The notes beneath the pieces are model-generated. The model was not told the origin of the DNA, made no database searches, and saw only the letters and a list, made by a program, of their open reading frames with translations. Of a stretch of 64,000 bases of DNA, positions 20,351-32,434 are shown piece by piece. The position numbers and the translations under genes were made by a program. The stretch covers positions 372,001 to 436,000 of the forward strand of contig QPMI01000482.1 of the NCBI GenBank assembly GCA_004431415.1, read 5' to 3'. Position 1 is the stretch's first letter. Every line of letters starts with the position of its first letter. The DNA is from Cyanophora paradoxa (taxonomy: Eukaryota > Glaucocystophyceae > Cyanophorales > Cyanophoraceae).

Positions 20351-22609
20351 CTAGTGGGAGCCGGCAGCCGGGGCGGCCTGCTTCGAGCCGGCGCCGGCGG
20401 CGGGTGCCCCCGAGGCGGTGTGCTGCTCTAGCCGCTGCAGGTCGACCACTTGCCGCGCGTTGCCCGACGCCATGAGCCACTCCTGCGCTCAAGAGTGAAC
20501 GATGAAGAAAAGGGAAAGCGGTTCCGGCCGGGTTCAAACCCGGAAGTGCTCGAGGATCGTTGACCGCAGCTGCGACTGCTGCTCGTGCGAGAGAGACGCG
20601 TCGCGCACCGCCTGCGGGGGTACGGAATCGTCAGGGCGGGGGTCAGCTGCGGTGGGGGGTATCCCACGCGCCTGGCGGACGGCCTTGACTGCCTGGGTAC
20701 GCTGCTGAACGGCCTCCTGGTATTCGGGGGGCAGGGGGCAGGGGTTGGTCCTGCGGGGGTACCGTCAGACGTGACGGAGACGGGTTGACGGGTCACGACG
20801 CACTTTGTGACGGGGTACCGGGGATACGGTGCCCGCCCCCGCGGCGTCGCCAGAGGAGGCCACGTTGTCCTACGCGGGCGAGAGGGCGTGATAAGGGTCG
20901 GGGAGGGGGCGGAGCGTGGGGGGTACGGGCGGGCCTGCTTGAAGGGTACGACGAACTCGACGAACTGGTCCGGGGAGGTGAGGCTCACGGAGCGCTGCGA
21001 GGCGGGGTCCGAGCCCGGCGCGCAGGCTGCGGGCGGGGGCTCGAGTGCGGGCGGGCGGGCGGGTGCAGGGGGGGGCGGCGCTCGCACGGGAGAGGAGGTT
21101 GGGCCAGTCGAGGACGTGCGGGGTGCGCCAGCCGGCGGCGCAGGCCTGCGGCTCGAGCCCGGCGCGCTGCATGTGCCCGCCCAGCGCCGGGTAGTGCGTG
21201 CTGAAGGGCCCGAAGAAGATGGAGCGCGAGTCGCCCCAGGTGAGGGGCGGCGCCGGCGTCCCGCGCTCAGCGCGCAGTCCAGGCAGTTGCTCACTCGCAC
21301 TTGCCTGCAGCCGCTCGGCGCGTCAGCGCGAGCGGGGCAGTCGACTCAAGACGCGAGGGAGGGGCCGCGCCGTGCGACGGCGATGCAGCGGATGCGCTCG
21401 CAGTGCTCGACGCTGAGGACGCGGGAGACGGGGCCCAGCACGACGGTGCAGTCCGTGCAGCCCATGATCGTCACCAGCGGCACCGGCCCCAGCAGGTAGA
21501 TGTACGTGTCCTGCGCCGTGCGCGTGGGCCGGGGTGGGCCGGGGCCGAGGGCGGGCGGGAGGGTACGGGAGGGCGGGGGCACCTGGCAGCCGAAGATGCG
21601 GACCTCCAGCACTCCCTTGAGGTCGCCCTCGGAGCGCACGATGGTCGTCTTGTGCCCGTTTGCGACGGTGGCGACGAGGGGCCTGCGCCGGCTCGCTCGC
21701 GCGCGCGGGGCGGGGCGGGGGCGAAGGGGGCGCACGAGGGGTTCGAGGGGGAGGCGTGGGCGGGGAGCGGGGCCGGCGAGGGGTACTCGTGGTCGATGAG
21801 CCGCGCGGAGAGCCACGCGGAGAGCTCGGAGGCGGGGGCACGGTTGGCGGGAGGGGCGAAGAGGGGGCAGAGGTCGGAGAGGCGGCGGGGGGCGGGACTG
21901 GAGGCGGGTACGAGGAGGAAGGCGAGGCGGTCGAACTGCTCGGCGGCGACCTCGAAGTTGAGGCCGGTGTCGAGCTTGCCAGGCGCGGCGAGGCCGGGCG
22001 CGCGCCCGCGACCGCGCGGAGCAGCTCGTCGATGTGCTGCCGGACGGCCGCCGCATTCTTCAGTTGCCGCTGCACGGGCCACTTGCCCTGCTGCACCATC
22101 GACTTCGTCACCGGCGAGAGGCACGGGAAGGACTCGGCGCGATCGACGTGGATCTCCAGGGGCGGGTGCGAGGGCCAGACGTCGCCCATGCCGAGCTTGG
22201 AGCGCGAGGAAGGCGAGAGCGGCTGCTGCAGCGAGCTTCTCCGATTGAAGCTGTACTGGATGCTGAGGAAGGCGGCGAACTCGCGCGCGTCCACCGTCTG
22301 CGAGCCGCCGAGCGGGTGCGGCCACGCCGCAGGGTCGGTGAAAAGGTCGCCGGAGGCCACCAGCTGGAATGCGCCGAAGAGCAACCTTGCGGGCGCCTCG
22401 CCGAGCGACAAGCCCTCCGCCGCCGCCTTAAGCCAGCCCGCGATGTCAAGCTTGTGCGAGGTGGGCGCTGCTTTCTCGCACAGCTTCGCGAGGAACTTCG
22501 CCAGGTCCGGCGCGGTGATCGAGGGGCTCACGGGCAGCATGCCGTAGTCCAGCACCTGGCTGCGGACCGCGAGGCCCTGTCCCGCCACAACGCCGCTGGA
22601 GGCGGCCAT
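20351..22609 (-). CDS. TBCCD1: TBCC domain-containing protein 1, copy B
   Basis: Same gene as at 8421-10678. The ATG at 22609 has an intact N-terminal frame here (extra C relative to copy A). A missing C near 21993 shifts the frame after AVAGARP, before the TBCC beta-helix exons, relative to A and C. The remaining exons, including the CTDCTVVLGPVSRVLS core and the EWLMASGNARQVVDL tail, are intact. Whether the shift is real or a homopolymer error cannot be told from one sequence. Confidence 0.85.
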
Positions 22610-23093
22610 CGCCGGCTCAAGCGAGCGCAGCTGCGCTTTCGCAGCGCTCCGCGGCGATTGCTCTCGCGCCAGCGTGCCTGCGGAATGCGATTGCTCGCCG
22701 GTCAAACTTTCTTGCGTGTGTACCCGGGATTAGCAACCTGGCACCTGCCATTGAACCTGGCAGTGAAACCTGGCAGTGAAACCCGCTCGCAAACCGCGCC
22801 GTCGCCTCGAAGCTTGGCCATTCTTAAGCCTTTGCACACGCCCGCAAAACGATTTGCGTCAGCTTTCACGCAGACGCCTGCACGGCCTCTGCGCCGTGCT
22901 CGCCGCCGGCCGCGCCCTGGCGAGGCGCCTTACACCGGTATCGCCGTCTTCGGTCCGCCTTCCGCCGCCGCCGCCCTTCCCGCCCCACCGCCGTAGCGGC
23001 CTGGCGCGCTCACGCGGCCGCGCGGCGCCGGCAGTTGCAGAGGGGCTCGAGGGCGGCAGCGACACGGTCGGCGCGGGGCGCAGGCGGCGGCGG

Positions 23094-23890
23094 ACGCGCT
23101 GGCGGACGCCGTGGCGCCGCCGGCGGGCGAGTACGCGGCGGGCGAGGGCGAGTGGTGGACGGGCGGCGCGGCGGCGCGGCGCGCGCACGACGAGCGGCTC
23201 GCGATGGCGCGCCCCGCTCCCCTCCCGCGCCGGCGCTCGGGGGCGCGGCTGACGCGGCCGCGGCCCGCAGGACGTGTGGAACGCGGACAAGGAGACGCAG
23301 ATGCGCGCGAGGCAACGCCCCGCCCCGCCCGACGCAGGTGGGCCCCAGCCCCGCGCGCTCCTCCCGCTCCCTGAGGCCGCGGCAGGCGACTGCGCGGCGA
23401 GGATGACCGAGTTCGCGGACTGGCTTCGGAGCGACGCGCCCGAGGGCCGCGGCGCCTTCCGCCCTGCCGCCCCCGAGGGCGCCGCTGCGAATGGCGCGCC
23501 GGAGGCCGGCACGGCCGCGTCGGTCGGGGCGGGCCTGCTCGCTGCTTACGACGCCCAGATCCTCAAGGCGCGCCCCGGGGCCCCGCTGGCGGTGCCCTCC
23601 CGCCCTGACGGGCGCCGGGGCGGGTGCGTAGGACCTGGAGCTGTGGCGGGCGGAGGCGTACGACGGCTTCCCGATGCACCTCGCGCGCGACATCGCCGGC
23701 CTCGCCTCCTCCATCAAGGTCCCGCCGGCCCCGCCCCGGCCCCCGCCCGCTGCCTCCGCCCCCCGCGCTCTTTGCGAGCGGGGGCGCAGGCAGCGGGGGA
23801 CGGGGCCGGCCCGGAGCACCGGGACCCGCACGAGTTCCTGCGCGACTACCTCCGCTACGTCCTCCAGCCGGCGCGCCGCCCCCGCGCCCC
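23094..23890 (+). pseudogene. 3'-deleted copy B of the unrecognised multi-exon gene
   Basis: The exons up to HEFLRDYLRYVLQP are present and match copies A and C. An approximately 2.28-kb deletion then joins the gene to sequence 13 bp beyond the FTR1 stop codon. All exons from AYQSALAKA onward are missing, so a normal product cannot be made. Confidence 0.8.
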
Positions 23891-23902
23891 TGCTGGGCCT
23901 AG

Positions 23903-26603
23903 TTAAACGGCGGCGGCGATCTCGGGCTGCTGGGGGGCGGCGGCGACGCTGACGGCGACGGGGGCGGCGCCCATGGGGACGCGGTCGTAGTTGTAGGCGA
24001 CAGGGGCCTTGCCGAGCTCGACGTCGGCGTCGGCGCCCTTGGCGACGTAGTTCTCCTCGTTGGCGCCCTCGGAGGAGGCCTCGCCGTCGAGCTCGCCCTC
24101 GCCCTCCTGCTCGACGCGGGAGAGGGAGCGGGCGTAGCTCCACGAGGAGAGGGTGAAGCCGCCGCAGATCGCCAGGTTGAGGAAGAGCGAGATGCTCAGC
24201 AGCGTGATCGACGCGATGTACGTCCCTGCGCGGCCAACGCGCTCAGTTCGACCGGGGAGGGCAGGCTGGGACGGCGAGGGCGGGTGGGCATGCGCACCGA
24301 TCTTGTAGGAGACGCAGAAGGACCAGTCCCAGACGAGCATCCAGTAGAAGAAGCGCTGCACGCCCCCGGGCGCGTCCTCGTAGCCCTGCCCGAACGCGTC
24401 GGGGGGGCGAGGGGAAGAGGGCGGGGCGGGGGCCAGTGGGGGGCCCGACCTCGGCGAGGTCGGCGATGTTGAGGGCCATGGTGATGAGGAAGGAGACGAG
24501 GGCGCCCCCGAAGACGACCCACGCCACCACCCGCGTCGCGTGCTTCGAGAAGGTCCGCATCGTCGCCGGGAAGATCGAGAGCGCCCACGGCAGCAGCGCC
24601 AGCGTCGTCACCGCCAGCCACAGCGCGCACACCAGCTCCCCGTTCCAGCTGCCCCCGCTCCGTTCAGGCGGGGGCGGCGGGAGCTGGGGATGGACTGGGG
24701 GGGCGGGGGCACCTCTTCATGCGCTCGTCGCCGCCGCCGCAGACGATGAGGCCGACGATGACGTTGCACCAGATGTACAGGCCCCAGTAGAACGTGCGCC
24801 TTCGGATTCGAGCGCGCGTCAGCTCGAGCCCGGATGCATAGCACAGGGCAGCGCGACGCGATTGCAAGGGCGCACTTGCGGCCGCTGCGGGCGGTGTCCT
24901 TGTCGAAGATCTCGTCGCGGTAGACGTAAAGGTAGAAGCCGCCGAGGATCGCCCAGTAGCCGAAGTACGCGATGAACTGGCGAAAATCAAGGCGATGTCA
25001 GCGACGAGTTGCGGGGCGGGGGCCGGCGGGGCGGGGTCGGACCTCGAGGAAGGTGGGCGAGTCGGTGTAGCCGAAGAGGTACCGCAGCATCGTGAAGAAG
25101 CCGTTGTTCTTCTTGTGCGCCGCCCAGCTGCCCGGGGGGAGAGCGCCGGTCAGGCCGCCGCCCGCCGTTGCGTGCGATCATATTATAGAGCGGCGCGCGC
25201 GCACGAGATGTCCAGAGCTTCTGGTTCCACCAGGGCTTGGCGGTGACGGGCAGGCCGGCGCCCTTGTTGTCGTAGAGGCCGAACCAGTCGGCCTCCTGCA
25301 GCTCGCTGCGGGGGCGCGCGTGAGCTCGAGGGCGCGGGGCGGCTCGGGGAGGAGGCTGCGGGGCGCACTGGAAGGCGCGGGAGGAGAGGCCGGCGGCGAA
25401 GAGCATGAGGAGGGCGTTGGACCAGAAGAAGAACTGGCGGATGTTGAGCTTGAGCGAGCCCCGGAAGAAGAAGTACGCTGCCCCCGCCCCCGCTCAGCGC
25501 CCCGCGTCGCCATCGCGATCGGAGGGGGCGGGGCGATCGCGACGCACAGACGACGCAGGCGGCGAGGATGCCGCATATGCCGGGGAGGGGAACGCGCTTC
25601 GGGTCGTCGGCGTCGGAGCCTCCGATGACGAGCAGCACGATCTCGATGCCCTCCTTGACCACTTGCAGGAAGGCCAGCGAGATCATCGACCACCGCTGCC
25701 GCGCGCGACGAGCCAGTCAGAAGCTGTGGAGTAACAGGAGGCAGAATGTGTTTCAATCCAATTAAAAGGCAAGCACCGCCAGCGAGATCATCGACCACCG
25801 CTGCCGCGCGCGACGAGCCAGTCAGAAGCTGTGGAGTAACAGGAGGCAGAATGTGTTTCAATCCAATTAAAAGGCAAGCACCGAATTCTTATCGAGGGCG
25901 ACGGTGACGGCTTTGGCCATCTCGGCGGCGAGGTTTCGGGCGTTCTTCATCGACCAGAGGATCATGTACGAGACGAAGACCATGGCGATGAGGAAGGTGA
26001 TCCCCTCGAAGACTGCGGGGTCCCTCGGCGTGAGGCGGGGGGGCGATCGCGACCGACGCCAAGGGGGGACGCACCGTACGCGTTCTTGCCGGCGAAGAGC
26101 TGCTGGTTCTGCTGGTACTTGAGCACGCCGAACGCTATTCCTATAATTATTGAGACTGCGACTCCTAACCCCGTCCCGATCCATACGTCGCGCTTGTATT
26201 TCTGCGCGCACACCCGCGTCAGAATCGGCCAGAGGTGGAAGGCGTCGCGCGGCAGAAGGAAAGATCAAGGTAATGTAAAGCAGCGCGGCTCGCCTGGTTC
26301 CCGGTCTTCTCAAGGTGGCCGAGGAGGATACCGACGACGAGGCAGATTTCTGCGAGCGGGGTCGTCGGCGGCCTGGATTCGAAGAAGCGGACGGAAGCAC
26401 GTGCACGCGGCCGCAAGCTCCAACGAGCCGGCCGCGGGCGTCTGCTATTCAAATGCGAACGCGCTCACCGGCCGTCTCTCTCTATTCGACGAGGAGGGCG
26501 GCGATCAGCGACGGAAGAATCGCGGGCGTCGAGGACGGGGGCGGCACGGGCGCAAACGTACAAGGGCGATGAAGAACGCCGCGACACTGAAGACGGAACC
26601 CAT
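23903..26603 (-). CDS. FTR1: FTR1-family iron permease, copy B
   Basis: Same exon series as copy A, ATG 26603 to TAA 23903-23905. It keeps RETAE, KEGIE and the C-terminal membrane extension, and carries the 105-bp intron duplication at 25673-25882. The frame through SDADDPKRVPLPGICG is intact here, unlike copy A. A missing C near 25211 may disturb the exon ending in LWDIS. Its 3' flank is foreign: the deletion junction is 13 bp past the stop, so the native polyadenylation region is gone. Confidence 0.85.
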
Positions 26604-27568
26604 CGTTCGAGTCGCGGACTGAGGCGAGCGATGCGCGGCCTTCTCCGATGCGAACTACGTCGTTCGCGTGCGTATAAATGACTACGCGCTTGCGCCGCCG
26701 ACCCGCTGCTGATGCTCACGCGCTGGTGCGAATGCTCGCCGCCTTGCTTTCTGCGCTCCTATAACTGCCGCTGGATTCCCTAAGATCTGCTCCGGGATCC
26801 TTGATATCGATAAGCCTTGCATGATCGTGAAGATCTAGATCAACTTGTGGCTAGAGCACAAAAAGGCACGCGCCCAGAAGGAAGGGATTGGCCGCTGGCA
26901 CGCGCTCGCGGCCGGTGACCCGCCGGTCCGCGCGGCGCGCGCCCACTCAATTGATCACAATGATGGATGTGCTCGCAGCCGATTTAACAACGATTCCACG
27001 GTCACTGACGGGCCAGTGACGGCTGCATGCATATATGACGGGCTCGAGCGAGAAGAAAAAGGCACACGCCAGCTCGCCCCCCCTGGCGCACGCCCGCTCG
27101 CCCCCCCGCCTCCTTTTTCTGCGAGGGGGGTACGTATATATATATATATAGACGGACTTGAGCGCCGCGCGCTAGCGCTTGTAATTGCCGCTTTAGGCCC
27201 AGACTCCGCCCAGTGCTCGCTTGCCCAGTGCTTGCGCACATGCGCATGCGCGTGCGTTCGTGCGCTACCGGGCGCTTCGTGCGGAAGCGACTTCATGATC
27301 CGCTCTCGCCGCGCCTTGCTCTCCGCTTCATGATAAGCTCGCCGAGCAGCGCATCGAAGCTGCGCGCGAGCCGCGGAGCGCGCGCGTGCTGCAGTGCGGC
27401 ACTGCCGCAGCGGACTCGGGAACTACAACGCTAGTGCCCGCGGCCCTCGGCCGGGAGCACGGACGAATTCGTCGCCTGTCGCCTGCATGCCGCAGCTGCA
27501 GTGGGCGTGCGGCCGCGCTCAGGGATGAAGGCCTAGGCGGGCAGGGATGTCCTTCTACAAGTGCTCGC
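26604..27568. other. FTR1 upstream region (unit B)
   Basis: Same content as the unit A flank but with a single copy of the 295-bp element. It includes the TA run near 27134-27150. No gene seen. Confidence 0.5.
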
Positions 27569-29374
27569 TGAGGACAAGAGGGGGAGTCAGGTCGCGCGTG
27601 TGCAAGAGGAGAGGGCGTTGCGCGCCCCAAGAACGTCCGCGATCGTTTTCCGAAAGAAGCCCTCGGGCGCCGCCGCCTCCTCCGCGACATTCCCCGCCGC
27701 CTCCTCCCCCTCCTGAGACCCTCTCGTAAATGGGGGGCTGCGAGAGTGGAAACGGGGCGAACCTCCCCCGCCGCCTCTGCATCCTCCTCCTCGTCCGCCT
27801 CCGCCACCGCCACCTCCGCTCTGTATTTTAGGTCCCTGGCTGCCGCCGCCGCCTGCCTGCTCGCTGCTGGCGCCGCTTGCGAGTTCGCCGTCGCATCCGG
27901 ACACTCCGCTAGCGCTTTGCGTTTCCGGCCCGTGCAGCTAGCCGGAGACGCGGCTTCGCGCTTCCGGCCCCTTGCTGCCGGCCCTGCATGCGGGCTCGCT
28001 GCCGGCGACGCCGCTGCCGAGGAGGGGCTGCTGCTGCTGCTGCTGCTGCTGCTGCCGCCGCCGCCTCCGCTCTGAAGCACAGAGCGGCGGCTTCTTGTAC
28101 TCCGCCTCGGCGTCACGCTGCTGTCAGCAGCGGCCGCCGGCTGGGACGAAGGCTCGCTGCTTGCGCTGCCGCGGGGCTGCGGATCCGCCGGCTGCGGCGG
28201 GGGCGCTGGCGCTAGCTGGGGCTCCTGCTCGTCGTCGCTGTCGAGCGCAATGAACTGCACATCCAGTGACGGACGCGGCTCAACGGATGATGCGCGTTCT
28301 GCAGCTGGAGGCGGCCGGGGAGGGCACCGGAATCGCAGGAGACGAAGCCTGGGTCGCAGACGCTCCTGGGGCAATGGCGCGGGCGCCGCGGCGTGGCTTG
28401 CAATTGATGACTGGAAACAATAAACCGATCCAGCTCAGCATTAGGAAGCAGGTTCGGGGAGCCCCGGCCCCGGGCGGCAAGACAGACGCGCGAACCGAGC
28501 CAGTTGTGGAGGCGCTGGTAGAATTCGGAGGCGCCGGTACTCCCGCGGCCGGCGCCGTCGCTTCCGCGGGCGCAAGAGAGCTGCTGCCGCGCGGCGCCGG
28601 TGCCGGCTGCAGCTGTCCGCCGGCCGCGGCCGTGGCCGCCGATGGCGGGCGCCGGCTGCAGCTGGCCATGGAGCAGAGCTTCAGCGCATCGAAAGCGCGC
28701 GCGAGCGCCGGGACGCGAAGACGGCACCCGAGGATCTTGATGACTGCCGCCCGCACCGCCTCCGAAATCTGCGTCCGGTCGCGGCTTCATGTTGAGCGCT
28801 AGCGCGGGAAGTCGCTCGAGCTCGCGATCGACGCGACCGAGTGGCGGAGAGCACCTGTCCGAATTCGAGCAGCGCCTCCTTCGTTACCGCGGCCAGCGAG
28901 GGATGCCGCCCTAGCAACCTCATGGCGGCCTGCGCCGCATCCGATGAAAGGAACGCGCTCCAGCTGCAGTGCGCTCCAAGCTCCATCGGGTTCGTGTGCC
29001 CACTAAAGCATGAGCAGTCATGATTCAGCGCATCGGCCGCGGCGTGCGAAGCGCGAGCGCCGGCCGCGGCACCGCGAAGACCGCACCTGAGGAGAGTGAT
29101 GAATGCAGCGCGCACCGCCTCCGAACTCTGCGTACGGTCGCGGCTTCCTGATAAGCGCGGGAAATCGCTCGATCTCTAAGCGTAAAGCTGCAGGCGGCGA
29201 CGAGAGCACCTGCCCGAATTCGAGCAGCGCCTCCTTCGTTGCCGCGGTCAGCGAGGGATGCCGCCGCAGCGACCCCGTGGCGTCCTGCGCGGCATCCGAT
29301 AGAAGGCCAGTCCGCTCCCAGTCGGCGAGTCTGAGCTCAAGTCCGCTCCACTGGCCAGTCGCGTCAAGCTCCAT
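27569..29374 (-). pseudogene. 3'-truncated copy C of the unrecognised nuclear-type gene
   Basis: The ATG is at 29374. As in copy B, the gene is cut at the unit junction (27568/27569) and loses all C-terminal exons. Several one-base losses relative to A and B (near 28374, 28418 and 28713) shift frames in the low-complexity part; all lie in short homopolymers. Confidence 0.62.
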
Positions 29375-29698
29375 CGCGTTAGCGATCGTGTGCGACTGAG
29401 CGCTCGGGCTGCCGCTGCTCCGGACCTGTGGTCGGTCACGGGTACAGCGGCAGCGCTGATCCACCCCCCACTCCCCCTTCCCCCCCCTTTTTTTCCCCAA
29501 AAAGCTAGGCCTCCGATCGCGATCCGGTCCCCGGCCTACAAGAGCGAAGCCCCGGCCTCCCTCAATACTCATTCAAACAAGAGCGAAGCCAGCGTTGAAA
29601 TCGGCCGGCGCCTTGACAAAGAGCGTTCAATTCGAATTCGGACAAGAGCGAAGCCAGGCGATGGCGAATTACATTACGCGGGGCGCGCGGCGCGCCGC

Positions 29699-31958
29699 CT
29701 AGTGGAGCCGGCAGCCGGGGCGGCCTGCTTCGAGCCGGCGCCGGCGGCGGGTGCCCCCGAGGCGGTGTGCTGCTCTAGCCGCTGCAGGTCGACCACTTGC
29801 CGCGCGTTGCCCGACGCCATGAGCCACTCCTGCGCTCAAGAGTGAACGATGAAGAAAAGGGAAAGCGGTTCCGGCCGGGTTCAAACCCGGAAGTGCTCGA
29901 GGATCGTTGACCGCAGCTGCGACTGCTGCTCGTGCGAGAGAGACGCGTCGCGCACCGCCTGCGGGGGTACGGAATCGTCAGGGCGGGGGTCAGCTGCGGT
30001 GGGGGGTATCCCACGCGCCTGGCGGACGGCCTTGACTGCCTGGGTACGCTGCTGAACGGCCTCCTGGTATTCGGGGGGCAGGGGGCAGGGGTTGGTCCTG
30101 CGGGGGTACCGTCAGACGTGACGGAGACGGGTTGACGGGTCACGACGCACTTTGTGACGGGGGTACCGGGGGATACGGTGCCCGCCCCCGCGGCGTCGCC
30201 AGAGGAGGCCACGTTGTCCTACGCGGGCGAGAGGGCGTGATAAGGGTCGGGGAGGGGGCGGAGCGTGGGGGGTACGGGCGGGCCTGCTTGAAGGGTACGA
30301 CGAACTCGACGAACTGGTCCGGGGAGGTGAGGCTCACGGAGCGCTGCGAGGCGGGGTCCGAGCCCGGCGCGCAGGCTGCGGGCGGGGGCTCGAGTGCGGG
30401 CGGGCGGGCGGGTGCAGGGGGGGGCGGCGCTCGCACGGGAGAGGAGGTTGGGCCAGTCGAGGACGTGCGGGGTGCGCCAGCCGGCGGCGCAGGCCTGCGG
30501 CTCGAGCCCGGCGCGCTGCATGTGCCCGCCCAGCGCCGGGTAGTGCGTGCTGAAGGGCCCGAAGAAGATGGAGCGCGAGTCGCCCCAGGTGAGGGGCGGC
30601 GCCGGCGTCCCCGCGCTCAGCGCGCAGTCCAGGCAGTTGCTCACTCGCACTTGCCTGCAGCCGCTCGGCGCGTCAGCGCGAGCGGGGCAGTCGACTCAAG
30701 ACGCGAGGGAGGGGCCGCGCCGTGCGACGGCGATGCAGCGGATGCGCTCGCAGTGCTCGACGCTGAGGACGCGGGAGACGGGGCCCAGCACGACGGTGCA
30801 GTCCGTGCAGCCCATGATCGTCACCAGCGGCACCGGCCCCAGCAGGTAGATGTACGTGTCCTGCGCCGTGCGCGTGGGCCGGGGTGGGCCGGGGCCGAGG
30901 GCGGCGGGAGGGTACGGGAGGGCGGGGGCACCTGGCAGCCGAAGATGCGGACCTCCAGCACTCCCTTGAGGTCGCCCTCGGAGCGCACGATGGTCGTCTT
31001 GTGCCCGTTTGCGACGGTGGCGACGAGGGGCCTGCGCCGGCTCGCTCGCGCGCGCGGGGCGGGGCGGGGGCGAAGGGGGCGCACGAGGGGTTCGAGGGGG
31101 AGGCGTGGGCGGGGAGCGGGGCCGGCGAGGGGTACTCGTGGTCGATGAGCCGCGCGGAGAGCCACGCGGAGAGCTCGGAGGCGGGGGCACGGTTGGCGGG
31201 AGGGGCGAAGAGGGGGCAGAGGTCGGAGAGGCGGCGGGGGGCGGGACTGGAGGCGGGTACGAGGAGGAAGGCGAGGCGGTCGAACTGCTCGGCGGCGACC
31301 TCGAAGTTGAGGCCGGTGTCGAGCTTGCCAGGCGCGGCGAGGCCCGGGCGCGCGCCCGCGACCGCGCGGAGCAGCTCGTCGATGTGCTGCCGGACGGCCG
31401 CCGCATTCTTCAGTTGCCGCTGCACGGGCCACTTGCCCTGCTGCACCATCGACTTCGTCACCGGCGAGAGGCACGGGAAGGACTCGGCGCGATCGACGTG
31501 GATCTCCAGGGGCGGGTGCGAGGGCCAGACGTCGCCATGCCGAGCTTGGAGCGCGAGGAAGGCGAGAGCGGCTGCTGCAGCGAGCTTCTCCGATTGAAGC
31601 TGTACTGGATGCTGAGGAAGGCGGCGAACTCGCGCGCGTCCACCGTCTGCGAGCCGCCGAGCGGGTGCGGCCACGCCGCAGGGTCGGTGAAAAGGTCGCC
31701 GGAGGCCACCAGCTGGAATGCGCCGAAGAGCAACCTTGCGGGCGCCTCGCCGAGCGACAAGCCCTCCGCCGCCGCCTTAAGCCAGCCCGCGATGTCAAGC
31801 TTGTGCGAGGTGGGCGCTGCTTTCTCGCACAGCTTCGCGAGGAACTTCGCCAGGTCCGGCGCGGTGATCGAGGGGCTCACGGGCAGCATGCCGTAGTCCA
31901 GCACCTGGCTGCGGACCGCGAGGCCCTGTCCCGCCACAACGCCGCTGGAGGCGGCCAT
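29699..31958 (-). CDS. TBCCD1: TBCC domain-containing protein 1, copy C
   Basis: Same gene as at 8421-10678, ATG at 31958. One-base losses relative to the other copies occur near 31534 (after SRSKLGM) and within the last codons near 29704; the second would extend the C-terminus. The TBCC beta-helix exons (DTYIYLLGPV, CTDCTVVLGPVSRVLS, VEHCERIRCIAVAR) are intact. Confidence 0.85.
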
Positions 31959-32434
31959 CGCCGGCTCAAGCGAGCGCAGCTGCGCTTTCGCAGCGCTCCG
32001 CGGCGATTGCTCTCGCGCCAGCGTGCCTGCGGAATGCGATTGCTCGCCGGTCAAACTTTCTTGCGTGTGTACCCGGGATTAGCAACCTGGCACCTGCCAT
32101 TGAACCTGGCAGTGAAACCTGGCAGTGAAACCCGCTCGCAAACCGCGCCGTCGCCTCGAAGCTTGGCCATTCTTAAGCCTTTGCACACGCCCGCAAAACG
32201 ATTTGCGTCAGCTTTCACGCAGACGCCTGCACGGCCTCTGCGCCGTGCTCGCCGCCGGCCGCGCCCCTGGCGAGGCGCCTTACACCGGTATCGCCGTCTT
32301 CGGTCCGCCTTCCGCCGCCGCCGCCCCTTCCCGCCCCACCGCCGTAGCGGCCTGGCGCGCTCACGCGGCCGCGCGGCGCCGGCAGTTGCAGAGGGGCTCG
32401 AGGGCGGCAGCGACACGGTCGGCGCGGGGCGCAG

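Larger units (their letters stand above)
18216..27568. repeat. Tandem segmental duplication, unit B (9,353 bp)
   Basis: Second direct unit, same end points as A. It shares the 105-bp FTR1 intron duplication with A (25673-25882) and lacks the 295-bp one. It has lost about 2,282 bp corresponding to 11959-14240 of unit A; the junction is at 23890/23891. Confidence 0.93.
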
